From: Symbiodinium natans
Lineage: Eukaryota; Sar; Dinophyceae; Suessiales; Symbiodiniaceae
Assembly: GCA_905221605.1 (NCBI GenBank)
Contig: CAJNDS010002426.1
Coordinates: 1-64,000 of the forward strand
Reading direction: 5' to 3'
DNA length: 64,000 bases
Both the position numbers and the translations under genes were made by a program. How positions within the stretch are numbered: the first letter of the stretch is position 1; every line of letters begins with the position of its first letter. Of the stretch, positions 12,488-23,200 are shown piece after piece. The notes beneath the pieces were generated by a model that saw nothing but the letters and a program-made list of their open reading frames with translations, ran no database searches and was not told the origin of the DNA.

Positions 12488-13980
12488 CCCTAAACCCTAT
12501 AAACCCTAGACCCTAAACCCGAGAAACAATTAGGAATGACCTGCGACGCCCTGAACTCTGTACAGGTATGGAATTACCACTCAAAAGCCCTGTTTGGCAT
12601 GGCTTCCGGCAGCTAACTCCAGGAAAGTACGACAACTGCACGCTCTGAGTAATTTCGGGGCCTGAATAATTAGAAGAGGGTCTTGGGTTGTTTTGTTTAT
12701 TTATAAAAAATAGATAAAGGGACCCTAATAGAATACTGTTAGTAATTATTCCCCCTATAATAAGCATGCATGCGTGGCGAAGATCTCGCCGAGCGGCACC
12801 GACTCGCGCTCAAATGCGGACCATTGCGTGGCGGTTGGCACGGGCCTCTGACACACAACAAGGGCACAGGACATGTTTTTCGGAATTTCACAAAAAAGGC
12901 AGAAAGTCCCCTAAACCCTAAACCCTAGACCCTAGACCCTAAACCCTAAGCCAGTAAACCCTAAACCCTAAACCCTAAACCCTAAACCCTAAACCCTAAA
13001 CCCTAAACCCTAAACCCTAACCTTGAAACCCTAAACCCTAAACCCTAGACCCGAAACCCTCAAAACGATGCCAGGAATCTGGGGCCCTTGACAAAATACT
13101 CATCAGAAGATTCCAAGCCCGAAAGGGTTTAGGGTTTAGGGTTCAGGGTTTAGGGTTTAGGGTTTAGGGTTTAGGGGTTTGGGGCCGCAACTCAAGCTCC
13201 CGAACCCTGCCTAGACGCTTCTTTGAGCTTCGATTTTTAGCGCTCTAATTCGCCCGGAGCCCTTCCAGGTCTGGGTTGATCTTAAAAGATGCACCCTTCT
13301 TGGGCTAGACCCAAGAGTAACCTAGTAAAAAACAAGGGTTTAGGGTTTTAGGGTTTAGGGTTTAGGGTTTAGAGTTTAGGGTTTAGGGTTTAGGGTTTGA
13401 ACGGGCTTGTATGGGAACCAAAACCCCAAATCAAGGGCATAAGGGCGTACTCTGGGTCCTAGTTAGTTCGTGTCCGTTCTGAAGTACGCTCCTACATTCT
13501 AAGGCACCCAAAAAAGAGCGACCCCTTATAAACCCTCTTTTTACCCTATGCAACCCAAGGGCCCATACCTCAGAACCCTTCAAAAGAAGGTAAGGGACCA
13601 TACTAAGTTAAGGGCCCATGAAACGACCCTCAGAAAGATACCCATGGAAGGCCAGTATGAATCCCAAACCCTCACAGCCGAAACCCCTACACCCTCGAAG
13701 TCTTGAACCTTCACCCTAAACCCCTGAAGCCCCAAAACAACCCGAACCCCTTAAGCCTCTAAAAGCATACAGCCCAGACAAAAGCCCGAAACAAAAACTT
13801 CAGCCCTAAACCCTTTCAACTCTCAAAAAACCCTTAAACAACCCGACCCTGAACCCTACCTAAACCCTGAACCCCAAACACCAAACCCTAAACCCTAAAC
13901 CCTACACCCCAAACCCTCAACCCCAAACCCCAAGCCCCAAACCCTAAACCCCAAACCCTAAATCATAAACCCTAAGCCCC
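12488..13980. repeat. Telomere-like tracts and non-coding stretch
   Basis: CCCTAAA tracts at about 12910-13070 and TTTAGGG tracts at about 13123-13178 and 13337-13398, then degenerate CCCTAAA-like sequence from about 13660 to 13978. The intervals between them show no reading I would support as an exon. Confidence 0.7.
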
Positions 13981-15660
13981 GGTTGAGTTTCCCCGCGTCC
14001 AGCTCCAACTCTAGGTCGAGCTCCAGGTCTTCGTGGGACTTGTTCTGCGTCGCGAGTCGGGGGTTCAGGTTTAGGGTTTAGGGTTTAGGGTTTAGGGTTT
14101 AGGGTTTAGGGTTTAGGGTTTAGGGTTTAGGGTTTAGGGTTTAGGGTTTAGGGGTTAGGGCTTAGGGCTTAGGGCTTAGGGCTTAGGGCTTCGGGCTTTA
14201 CAGGGTTTATGGGGCTTCCAGGGTTTTTTTCGTGCAATAAGTGCTTGTTTGCGTTCAGCCTTGAGGCTTTATGGCGTAGAGGGCTTGTAGGGCTCATAAG
14301 AGTTTCAGTGCCTCAGGTGCTTTCTAGGGTTTCTAGGTGCCTTTTGGTGCTTTTTTTTTGGGTTTGTAGTTCTGCGACAACGTGCAAGAGGCCAAATCCC
14401 GAACAACAGAAAAGACTGGCTGGTTCCCAGGGAATGAGGGAATGAGGTGCCCTAACTAATCCCTTAAGAAATCTACCCCTAAACCCTAAACCCTAAACCC
14501 TAAACCCTAAACCCTAAACCCTAAACCCTAAACCCTAAACCCGCCTAAACCCTAAACCCTAAACCCTGAACCCCAATTCCCTCATTCCCTACGAAGAACC
14601 AGGTGGAAGAGGTCAGGGCTCGGGGGTGGCTGAGGGAAGGAGAGCGGAAAATTTAGTATCTAGCCAGGCTACCCCCCAACAACCCCACTCAAACCCCAAA
14701 CCCTATACGCCCTCTGCAGAGCAAGTTATCAAACCCTAAACCCTAAACCCTAAACCCTAAACCCTAAACCCTAAACCCTAAACCCTAAACCCTAAACCCT
14801 AAACCCTAAACCCTAAACAAAGCTCCGGCCTCCCAGGCCCACATGAAGCTCAGGTAGTGCTGGTGCAGTTTTCGTGCATCGATGACCTCGGCACCCCAGG
14901 GTTTAGGGTTTAGGGTTTAGGGTTTAGGGTTTAGGGTTTGGGGTTTGGGGTTTGGGGTTTGGGGTTCAGGGTTCAGGGTTTGGGGTTCAGGGCTTGGGGT
15001 TCAGGGCATTTAGGGCTTACAAGGTGTGGAGTCGTCGAGCTTAGGGTTTAAGGTCTGTAGAATTTAGGGCGATTCTGCTATGGTCCGTTCCTGCTAGCTT
15101 GGCGAAGCAAACAACCCTCTGGCTCTTAATTCGTAGGGAATGAGGGAATGGTACCCTAATCCCTTAAAGGGTATATGCAGGGCCCTAATTCCCTCATTCC
15201 CTACTAAGAACCCCCCCAGACAAAAGGCGACAGTGTAAACCCTAGACTCTGACTAGGTCAAGCCCCGCATTAAGGTTTAGGTTTTTTGAGGTTTAGGGAG
15301 TTTTGTTTGTCTGGCATAGCGCAACTCCCCTGAGGGGACCGTTGCATACTACTGCTGTTCCTCAGGGATAGACAAAAGGAAGTTGAGACCCGCTTCGAAA
15401 GCATCAAACCCGGTCACTGCACTTGGAACCCACCAAAAACTATAATTGCTGCTGTGTCTTAGGACTCATAATGCCTAAACAGTAAAAGCTCTTTCCAAGT
15501 ACCCGTAAACCCTAAACCCTAAACCCTAAACCCTAAACCCCGAACCCCAAACCCTCAGAAGATGGGGAGGGCATCCGGCGCAACGTTTGCCCCTCGGAGG
15601 CCCCCGCGGAGCCCGCATGCGTAGCGAGGCCTTTCGCACCGTCCTCCGGCAAACTCCCTC
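13981..15660 (-). CDS. Candidate multi-exon minus-strand gene of unknown function
   Basis: Four minus-strand exon readings separated by telomere-like tracts: about 15660-15556 (contains ANVAPDALPIF at its end), about 15430-15353 (PSAVTGFDAFEAGLNFLLSI), about 14900-14818 (GAEVIDARKLHQHYLSFMWA) and about 14056-13981 (very acidic, SHEDLELDLELELDAGKLN). Composition is strongly protein-like, and the intervening DNA is TTTAGGG/CCCTAAA arrays plus two M1 elements. Phases were not all resolved. No domain recognised. The AATT satellite begins 300 bases upstream of the first exon. Confidence 0.5.
14065..14200 (+). repeat. TTTAGGG array with CTTAGGG variant end
   Basis: About twelve TTTAGGG units followed by five CTTAGGG units. 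The variant units are clustered at one end, as expected from local unequal exchange or slippage. Confidence 0.95.
14420..14602. mobile_element. Inverted-repeat element M1 enclosing a CCCTAAA array
   Basis: Left arm begins CTGGTTCCCAGGGAATGAGG at 14420. The right arm, read on the other strand from 14602, begins CTGGTTCTTCGTAGGGAATG. Between the arms lie about thirteen CCCTAAA units (14478-14570). Related arms occur at 15128-15211 and 63521-63643. Confidence 0.7.
14734..14818 (-). repeat. CCCTAAA array
   Basis: About twelve perfect units. On the minus strand it lies directly downstream of the exon at 14900-14818, so it would open the following intron. Confidence 0.95.
14897..15000 (+). repeat. 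TTTAGGG then TTTGGGG array
   Basis: Six TTTAGGG units followed by TTTGGGG and TTCAGGG variants. It abuts the upstream side of the minus-strand exon at 14900-14818, so that exon is sandwiched between two arrays of opposite orientation. Confidence 0.9.
15128..15211. mobile_element. Short M1 element without an array
   Basis: Left arm TTCGTAGGGAATGAGGGAAT at about 15131, right arm ATTCCCTCATTCCCTACTAA ending near 15206. The centre is about 35 bases and has no telomere-like units, so it is the empty form of the element at 14420-14602. Confidence 0.7.
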
Positions 15661-15666
15661 TAAACT

Positions 15667-15728
15667 GGGGTTTAGGGTTTAGGGTTTAGGGTTTAGGGTT
15701 TAGGGTTTAGGGTTTAGGGTGTAGGGTT
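15667..15728 (+). repeat. TTTAGGG array
   Basis: About eight perfect units immediately before (on the minus strand, upstream of) the exon at 15660-15556. Confidence 0.95.
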
Positions 15729-15974
15729 AAACTCGGAGACTTAGGCTTGCAGGGAGGGGCCTAGCAAGGTTGCGATGTTTTTGGTTAGGGGGTTATAGTG
15801 CTTCCAGTCTATAAGCCTTGATGATGAAGCTGGCTTGAGGTATAGCTGCGCGTTTGGATCTAGGGTGAACCGCGAACTTATGTGTTTGTCTACACACACA
15901 CCCATGGACATATATGTATATATATATGTGAGAGGGACCTTTTGGGTCCATTTCACGTATATCACTTGTATGAG

Positions 15975-18630
15975 GAATTTAATTTATTTACCTATTAATT
16001 TCTTTAATTTCTTTAATTTCTGGGGCTCTCTTAGGGAAATAAATGAAATTAAAGAAATTAATTAATTTCATTAATTTCTTTAATTTCTGGGCCTCTCTGT
16101 GCGAAATTAAAGAAATTAATGAAATTAATTAATTTCTTTAATTTCATTAATTTCTTTAATTTATTTTAATTAGTCCCGTGAGCCGGGGGGGCTCCCCCAA
16201 TTAATTTCTTTAATTTCTTTAATTTCTGGGACTCTCTGTGAGAAATTAAAGAAATTAAAGAAATTAATTCCGGTAGCCCTTCGGGCTTGCGAGACTAATT
16301 AAAAGAAATTAATGAAATTAAAGAAATTAAAGAAATTAATGAAATTAATTAATTTCTTTAATTTCTTTAATTTCTGGGCCTCTCTTTGAGAAATTAAAGA
16401 AATTAAAGAAATTAATTAATTTCATTAATTTCTTTAATTTCTGGGCCTCTCTGTGAGAAATTAAAGAAATTAAAGAAATTAATTAATTGTATTAATTTCT
16501 TTCATTTCTGGGCCTCTCTGTGCGAAATTAAAGAAATTAAAGAAATTAAGTAATTTCTTTAATTTCATTAATTTCATTAATTTCTTTAATTTATTTTAAT
16601 TAGTCCCGTGAGCCGGGGGGGCTACCCCAATTAATTTCTTTAATTTCTTTAATTTCTGGGCCTCTCTGTGAGAAATTAAAAAAATTAAAGAAATTAATTC
16701 AGGTAGCCCTTCGGGCTTGCGAGACTAATTAAAAGAAATTAAAGAAATTAAAGAAATTAAAGAAATTAATGAAATTAATTAATTTCTTTAATTTCTTTAA
16801 TTTCTGGGCCTCCCTGTGAGAAATTAAAGAAATTAAAGAAATTAATTAATTTCATTAATTTCTTTAATTTCCGGGCCTCTCTGTGAGAAATTAAAGAAAT
16901 TAAAGAAATTAAATAATTTCATTAATCTCTTTAATTTCTGGGCCTCTCTGTGCGAAATTAAAGAAATTAAAGAAATTAATTAATTTGTTTAATTTCATTA
17001 ATTTCATTAATTTCTTTAATTTCTTTAATTTATTTTGATTAGTCCCGTGAGCCGGGGGGCCCCCCCCAATTAATTTCTTTAATTTCTTTAATTTCTGGGC
17101 CTCTCTGTGAGAAATTAAAGAAATTAAAGAAATTAATTCCTGTAGCCCTTCGGGCTTGCGAGACTAATTAAAAGAAATTAAAGAAATTAAAGAAATTAAA
17201 GAAATTAATGAAATTAATTAATTTCTTTAATTTCTTTAATTTCTGGGCCTCTCTGTGAGAAAATAAAGAAATTAAAGAAATTAATTAATTTCATTAATTT
17301 CTTTAATTTCTGGGCCTCTCTGTGAGAAATTAAAGAAATTAAAGAAATTAATTAATTTCATTAATTTCTTTTATTTCTGGGCCTCTCTGTGCGAAATTAA
17401 AGAAATTAAAGAAATTAATTAATTTCTTTAATTTCATTAATTTCATTAATTTCTTTAATTTATTTTAATTAGTCCCGTGAGCCGGGGGGCCCCCCCCAAT
17501 TAATTTCTTTAATTTCTTTAATTTCTGTGCCTCTCTGTGAGAAATTAAAGAAATTAAAGAAATTAAAGAAATTAATTCCGGTAGCCCTTCGGGCTTGCGA
17601 GACTAATTAAAAGAAATTAAAGAAATTAAAGAAATTAATGAAATTAATTAATTTCTTTAATTTCTTTAATTTCTGGGCCTCTCTGTGAGAAATTAAAGAA
17701 ATTAAAGAAATTAATTAATTTCATTAATCTCTTTAATTTCTGGGCCTCTCTGTGAGAAATTAAAGAAATTAAAGAAATTAATTAATTTCATTAATTTCTT
17801 TAATTTCTGGGCCTCTCTGTGCGAAATTAAAGAAATTAAAGAAATTAATTAATTTCTTTAATTTCATTAATTTCATTAATTTCTTTAATTTATTTTAATT
17901 AGTCCCGTGAGCCGGGGGGGCCCCCCCAATGAATTTCTTTAATTTCTTTAATTTCTGGGCCTCTCTGTGAAAAATTAAAGAAATTAAAGAAATTAATTAA
18001 TTTCATTAGTTTCTTTAATTTCGGGGCCTCTCTGTGAGAAATTAAAGAAATTAAAGAAATTAATTAATTTCATTAATTTCTTTAATTTCTGGGCCTCTCT
18101 GTGCGAAATTAACGAAATTAAAGAAATCAATTAATTTCTTTAATTTCATTAATTTCATTAATTTCTTTAATTTATTTTAATTAGTCCCGTGAGCCGGGGG
18201 GGGCCCCCCAATTAATTTCTTTAATTTCTTTAATTTCTGGGCCTCTCTGTGAGAAATTAAAGAAATTAAAGAAATTAATTAATTTCATTAATTTCTTTAA
18301 TTTCTGGGCCTCTCCGTGAGAAATTAAAGAAATTAAATAATTTCATTAATTTCTTTAATTTCTGGGCCTCTCTGTGCGAAATTAAAGAAATTAAAGAAAT
18401 TAATCAATTTCATTAATTTCTTTAATTTCTGGGCCTCTCTGTGCGAAATTAAAGAAATTAAAGAAATTAATTAATTTCTTTAATTTCATTAATTTCTTTA
18501 ATTTATTTAAATTAGTCCCGTGAGCCGGGGGGGCTCCACCAATTAACTTCTTTAATTTCTTTAGTTTATGGGCCTCTCTGTGCGAAATTAAAGAAATTAA
18601 AGAAATAAATTCCGGTAGCCCTTCGGGCTT
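15975..18630. repeat. AATT-rich hairpin satellite with higher-order units
   Basis: Built from AATTTCTTTAATTTCT, a 12-14 base spacer reading GGGCCTCTCTGTG, and AGAAATTAAAGAAATT, which is a perfect 16-base inverted repeat repeated many times. A higher-order unit of about 430 bases is marked by ATTAGTCCCGTGAGCCGGGG near 16170, 16602, 17038, 17470, 17900, 18181 and 18512, and by GTAGCCCTTCGGGCTTGCGA near 16272, 16704, 17140, 17581 and 18617. The second marker is a diverged inverted copy of the first. No coding potential; transcripts would form very long hairpins. Confidence 0.95.
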
Positions 18631-18637
18631 GCGAGAC

Positions 18638-19206
18638 TAGCCCCGAATTCGCTGTTTCCAAAACCATCGAAAGGAGCTTCCGTGGCTGGTTCCAAAACCA
18701 TCGCAAATACCATGGTCCCCGAATTCGCTGGTTCCAAACGCATGGCACATACCATGGTCCCCGAATTCGCTGCTTCCAAAAGCATCGCAAATACCAGGTC
18801 CCCGAATTCGCTGTTTCCAAAACCATCGCAAGGAGCTTCCGTGGCTGGTTCCAAAAGCATCGCAAATACCATGGTCCCCGAATTCGCTGGTTCCAAACCA
18901 TGGCAAATACCATGGTCCCCGAATTCGCTGTTTCCAAAAGAATCGCAAATACCATGGTCCCCGAATTCGCTGTTTCCAAAACCATCGCAAATACCATGGT
19001 CCCCGAATTCGCTGGTTCCAAAAGCATCGCAAATACCATGGTCCCCGAATTCGCTGCTTCCAAAAGCATCGCAAATGCCATGGTCCCCGAATTCGCTGGC
19101 TCCAAAAGCATCGCAAATACCATGGTCCCCGAATTCGCTGGTTCCAAACCATGGCAAATACCATGGTCCCCGAATTCGCTGGTTCCAAAACCATCGCAAA
19201 TACCAT
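18638..19206. repeat. 42-bp tandem array, about thirteen copies
   Basis: The unit carries CCATGGTCCCCGAATTCGCT followed by GGTTCCAAAAGCATCGCAAA. Units differ by a few substitutions and two carry an insertion with GGAGCTTCCGTGGC. Because 42 is a multiple of three, several frames stay open on both strands as 14-residue repeats. This explains the long ORFs here and is not evidence for a gene. Confidence 0.95.
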
Positions 19207-19500
19207 GGTTAATGATTTCGCAAAATCACATGGTGCTCCAATGCCGAGCGTGCGAAAACATCGCAAATTTCATTGTTATTTAATTCCCGGCGTGCGAAAC
19301 TCACTTCGGTCAGATTTCACTGTGCTTCTCTGCTCTTTGAAGCTCCAAGGTCTTCTTGCCAACCTCGCTCTTCTGTCCTTTTTTCTTTGAAAGGCGCTCT
19401 GGAGTGTGAGCTTGGACTTCAGAGCGACTGCCGATGATGCTCATGGCTGACGGCTCTCGCGTTAGATGTTTTTGTCTTTTCTTTCATAGCATCGCGTTGA
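19207..19500. other. Unique-looking spacer between two arrays
   Basis: Begins with a decayed copy of the 42-bp unit and then runs into sequence with no recognisable gene or repeat. Confidence 0.5.
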
Positions 19501-19800
19501 CAGGACGTGCGCAGCCGAGTCGGGTGCATGCAAGTGAAGTTCATACAGTTCAAGTCCGTTTACTTCAGATCTATTGAATGCCAATGAAGTGTATAGAGTT
19601 GACCACAAGTGCATGGCATTCAACTCAACACACTTGAGTGCCATGCAGTTCGAGTGCATACACGTCCAGTATACAAGTGCAGTATACAAGTGAGTATGCA
19701 ACCATATAAGTGCATACACTTAAGTGCATACACTTGTCCAAGTGCATACAGTTCGAGCGCACAGAGTCAAGTGCATAGACTCAACGCACCGCAAATCGAT
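19500..19800. repeat. Degenerate AAGTGCATACA array
   Basis: Repeated AAGTGCATACACTT-like words with strong variation, many of which are self-complementary (GTGCATAC / GTATGCAC). Likely an old short-unit satellite. Confidence 0.8.
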
Positions 19801-19819
19801 GCTTTCGGGCCAATCGTCT

Positions 19820-20260
19820 TCTAGTTTAAATTAGTCCCGTGAGTTGGGTGGGCTCCCCCAATTAATTTCTTTAATTTCTTTAATTTCTGGGTCTCTCTGT
19901 GAGAAATTAAAGAAATTAAAGAAATAAAAAAGAAATTAAAGAAATTAATTCAGGCAGCCGTTCGGGCTTGCGAGACTAATTAAACGAAATTACAGAAAGT
20001 AAAGAAATTCAAGAAATTGAGGGAGTTAAAGAAATTAAAGGTTTTCAGAAATTCAAACAATAAAGAAATCAAAGAAATTAAAGAAATTAATGAAATTCAT
20101 GAAACTAATTCCGGCAGCTGTTCGGGCTTGCGAGATTAATGAAAACAAATTAAAGAAATTCACAATTCATTAATTTCCGTAACTTCTTCCTGTCTGTGAG
20201 AAAAACAAGAAATGCAAGAAGTTAATTCCGGTAGTCGTTCGGGCTTACCAAAAGCAAAGG
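19820..20260. repeat. Outlying diverged copies of the AATT satellite
   Basis: ATTAGTCCCGTGAGTTGGGT at 19831 and three copies of the TTCGGGCTTGCGAGA marker (about 19955, 20113 and a decayed one at 20235) show the same satellite resuming after the 42-bp and AAGTGCATACA arrays, which therefore look inserted into it. Confidence 0.85.
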
Positions 20261-20269
20261 AGAATCACG

Positions 20270-23200
20270 TCCCATTGAAAGATAGACGAGTTGTGTCTTT
20301 GTACGTTGCGAGGTGGGGGAGCTCTTTCACAAGAGGTAGGTAGAGGACTCTCTCATGTCCGGCAAAGAGATAGAGACGATCTTTCATGACCCGCTACGAG
20401 ATAGAGGAGCCTCTTTCATGTAAAGGGTAGGAAACGGTAGAGCTGCGAGCTCGTCTACCCATTGACGGGAAATGAGCAAGACAGGACATTAGAGTGCTCT
20501 TGTAGCTTGTATGAGTGAATTCTTGTCATTGAAAAAGGGGAGCTCTTTCGCAAGCGGTAAAGTAGAGAACTCTCTCATTTGCTGGAAAGTCTTTCATGAC
20601 CTATTGCGAGATAAAGAAGCTCTGCCACGTAGAAGGTAGCAAACGGTAGAGCTGAGACGCTGAGAGCTCCTCTACCTAGGGACCTAGTGACGGGGAACCA
20701 AAAGGATAGGATATGAGAGAGCTCTCCTGAAGGAGTTCTTCAATCTCTGATTAGGAGATGAATGAGCTCCTGTCTCTTCTCATACGTAATGACAGACAGG
20801 AAATGAACGATGCCCTCGAGCTTTTAAAGCATCAAGAAAAAGCTCCTCTATCCCCTACAAGAGTGGGAGAGAGGGAAGCCCTCTCTGACCTATTAGGAGA
20901 TAGAAGAGCTTGCTCATTGCAAAATATCAAGAGGAGGAGCTCTTGCAGAAGTCATGACCTGTTAGGAACCAGAGGAGATAGAAGAGCTTGCTCATTGCAA
21001 AAGGGGAAGCGGAGGAGCTCTTGCAGAAGAGGCAAGGAGCTCCTTCACTTGCTACAAAGACACAGAGGAGCTTTCAGACGACGTATATTCAGAGATAGCG
21101 AAACTCGATCACGTAGAGATAGAGACTCTCTTAATAGAGACTAATGAGTTATGTCATGTCTCATTTATCGGACAGAGAATGGCCCAGGGCGACCTTCAAA
21201 ACTCTTCATTGATAGAGAAGCTATTTCGGAAAACAAACATGGTGGAGAACTCTCTCATTCCTGCAATGTGATACAGGAGGTCTCTCATGACCTCTTGTGA
21301 GATAGAGACCGGTTGCATCAGGGAAGTTTTCCATCCCTGGAAACCCTTTGCTATTCCCTTACTTTGGTGCTGAAACCATCACGTTCTTGTTCCTTAATGC
21401 CCCAGTAAACCCTTGGAGAAAGAGGTGTTTTCAAGATGTGGTGGGGTATCTCATGTAGGAATGTACAATGGTTAGACACTAGCGCTCTTGCTTTCAAGAA
21501 GCAGTCTTGCAAGTAATGGCTCTGGGTTATGTCACGGGTTTGTTACGGTAATAGGCAGACTACACAAATACACCCTCCATTAAATTCCCGTAGCCCTATA
21601 AACCCTACACCCTGCACGCGAATCCTGAGCCCCCTAAGACTCCTATGCCCCCTACGATGAGATATAGTTCATGGGAGAGCTCTTATACCGTTTATGAATG
21701 CATTCTTCTATCTTTGAGATGAAAGAGCTCCTCTATCTTCTCATAGGAAATGAAAGAGATCCTGCATATGAAAAGAAAAGACCCTTCGAGAAAAGTTAAA
21801 GAATGGTAACGAATCCATGTCATCAATCTTTTCATGCGTAATGAGAGCGCTCCCCACTCTTAATGGGACATGAAAGAGCTCCTCCATTTCTTTGAAATCA
21901 AAACCTTGCTTTCTCCCTGAGTGACAAAGATCTCTTGGAAATGAGAGATCTCTGCTACCACTTTCGAAAAAATGAGCTCCTATATCTCGGAGTCGGAAAG
22001 ATAAAGATGTGAAAAGGAGACCTCCCAAACCTACGAGGCGCCAGAGCACCCGCCCGCAGCTTTTCAAGCAGGAGAAAGGCTCTTTCGTAAGGGGCGGAGG
22101 AGCTCTGTCATTCCCTCAACCAGAGGGAGGGGAGCCCTCTCATGACCTATTCAAGAGAGAGGAGATAGAAGAGCTTGCTCAGTGCTCTTTAGGATGCGGA
22201 GGAGCTTTTGCACAAGAGGCAAGGAGCTCTTTTACTTCTACAAACGCATAGAAGAGCGTTTAGATGACCTGTTACGAAATAGAATAAATGCTGTCTCACG
22301 TAAGCGAGAGAGACTGATGAGTTATGCGACGCTCCATTTCAGGGATAGGCCTTCGAAACCTTCAATTAGGGTTGATCTCTCGCAAAAAGGTAAAAGAGCT
22401 ATGTCATTTCCTACGAAGCGATAAGCAGCCTAGAGACAATCGGCTTCTCTCATGTTTGCTTCATGGATAGAGAAGCTTTTCTCAACCAAAACCAAAGAGA
22501 CGGATCATGTCCCATTGAAAGATAGACGAGTTCTGCCTTTGTACGTTACGAGGTGGGGGAGCTCTTTCACAAGAGGTAGGTAGAGGACTCTCTCATGTCC
22601 GGCAAAGAGATAGAGACGATCTTTCATGACCCGCTACGAGATAGAGAGCCTCTTTCATGTAAAGGGTAAGATATGGAAGAGCTGTGAGCTCCTTTACCTA
22701 TCGACGGGAACTCTTATAGCTTTCATGAATGAGTTCTTGCCAGTGAACAAAGGGAGCTCTTTCACAAAGGGTAGATAGAGACCTCTCTCATTTCCTGTAA
22801 AAGAAAGAGGAGGTCTCTCACGACCTGATTATTGCGAGATAGAGAAGCTATGTCATATAAAGATAAGAAATGGTAGAGCTGAGGACTCCTCTGCCTAGTG
22901 ACGGGAAATCAGTTAGATAGGACATGAGAGAACTCTCATACATTTCTTATGAATGAGTTTTTCAATCTCTGAATAGAAAATGAATGAGCTCCTGTGTCTT
23001 CGCATACGAAATGACAGTGTGGAAATGAGCTGTCTCATGACCTGTTAGGAAACAGAGGAGATAAAGAGCTTGCTCATTGCAAAAGAGGAAGCGGAGGGCT
23101 CTTGCAGAAGAGGCAAGGAGCTCCTTCACTTGCTGCAAAGATACAGAGGAGCTTTCAGATGACCTATTCAGAGATAGCGAAACTCGATCACGTAAACGAT

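Noticed and set aside
1-15730. Chromosome-end telomere
   Set aside because: Tracts are short, in both orientations, degenerate and interleaved with coding exons, and they continue across the whole window.
18638-19206. CRISPR array
   Set aside because: There are no unique spacers between constant repeats; the whole 42-base unit is repeated, and the genome is eukaryotic.
18566-19283. Several 120-210-residue ORFs on both strands
   Set aside because: All lie over the 42-bp array, whose unit length is a multiple of three, so open frames are automatic.
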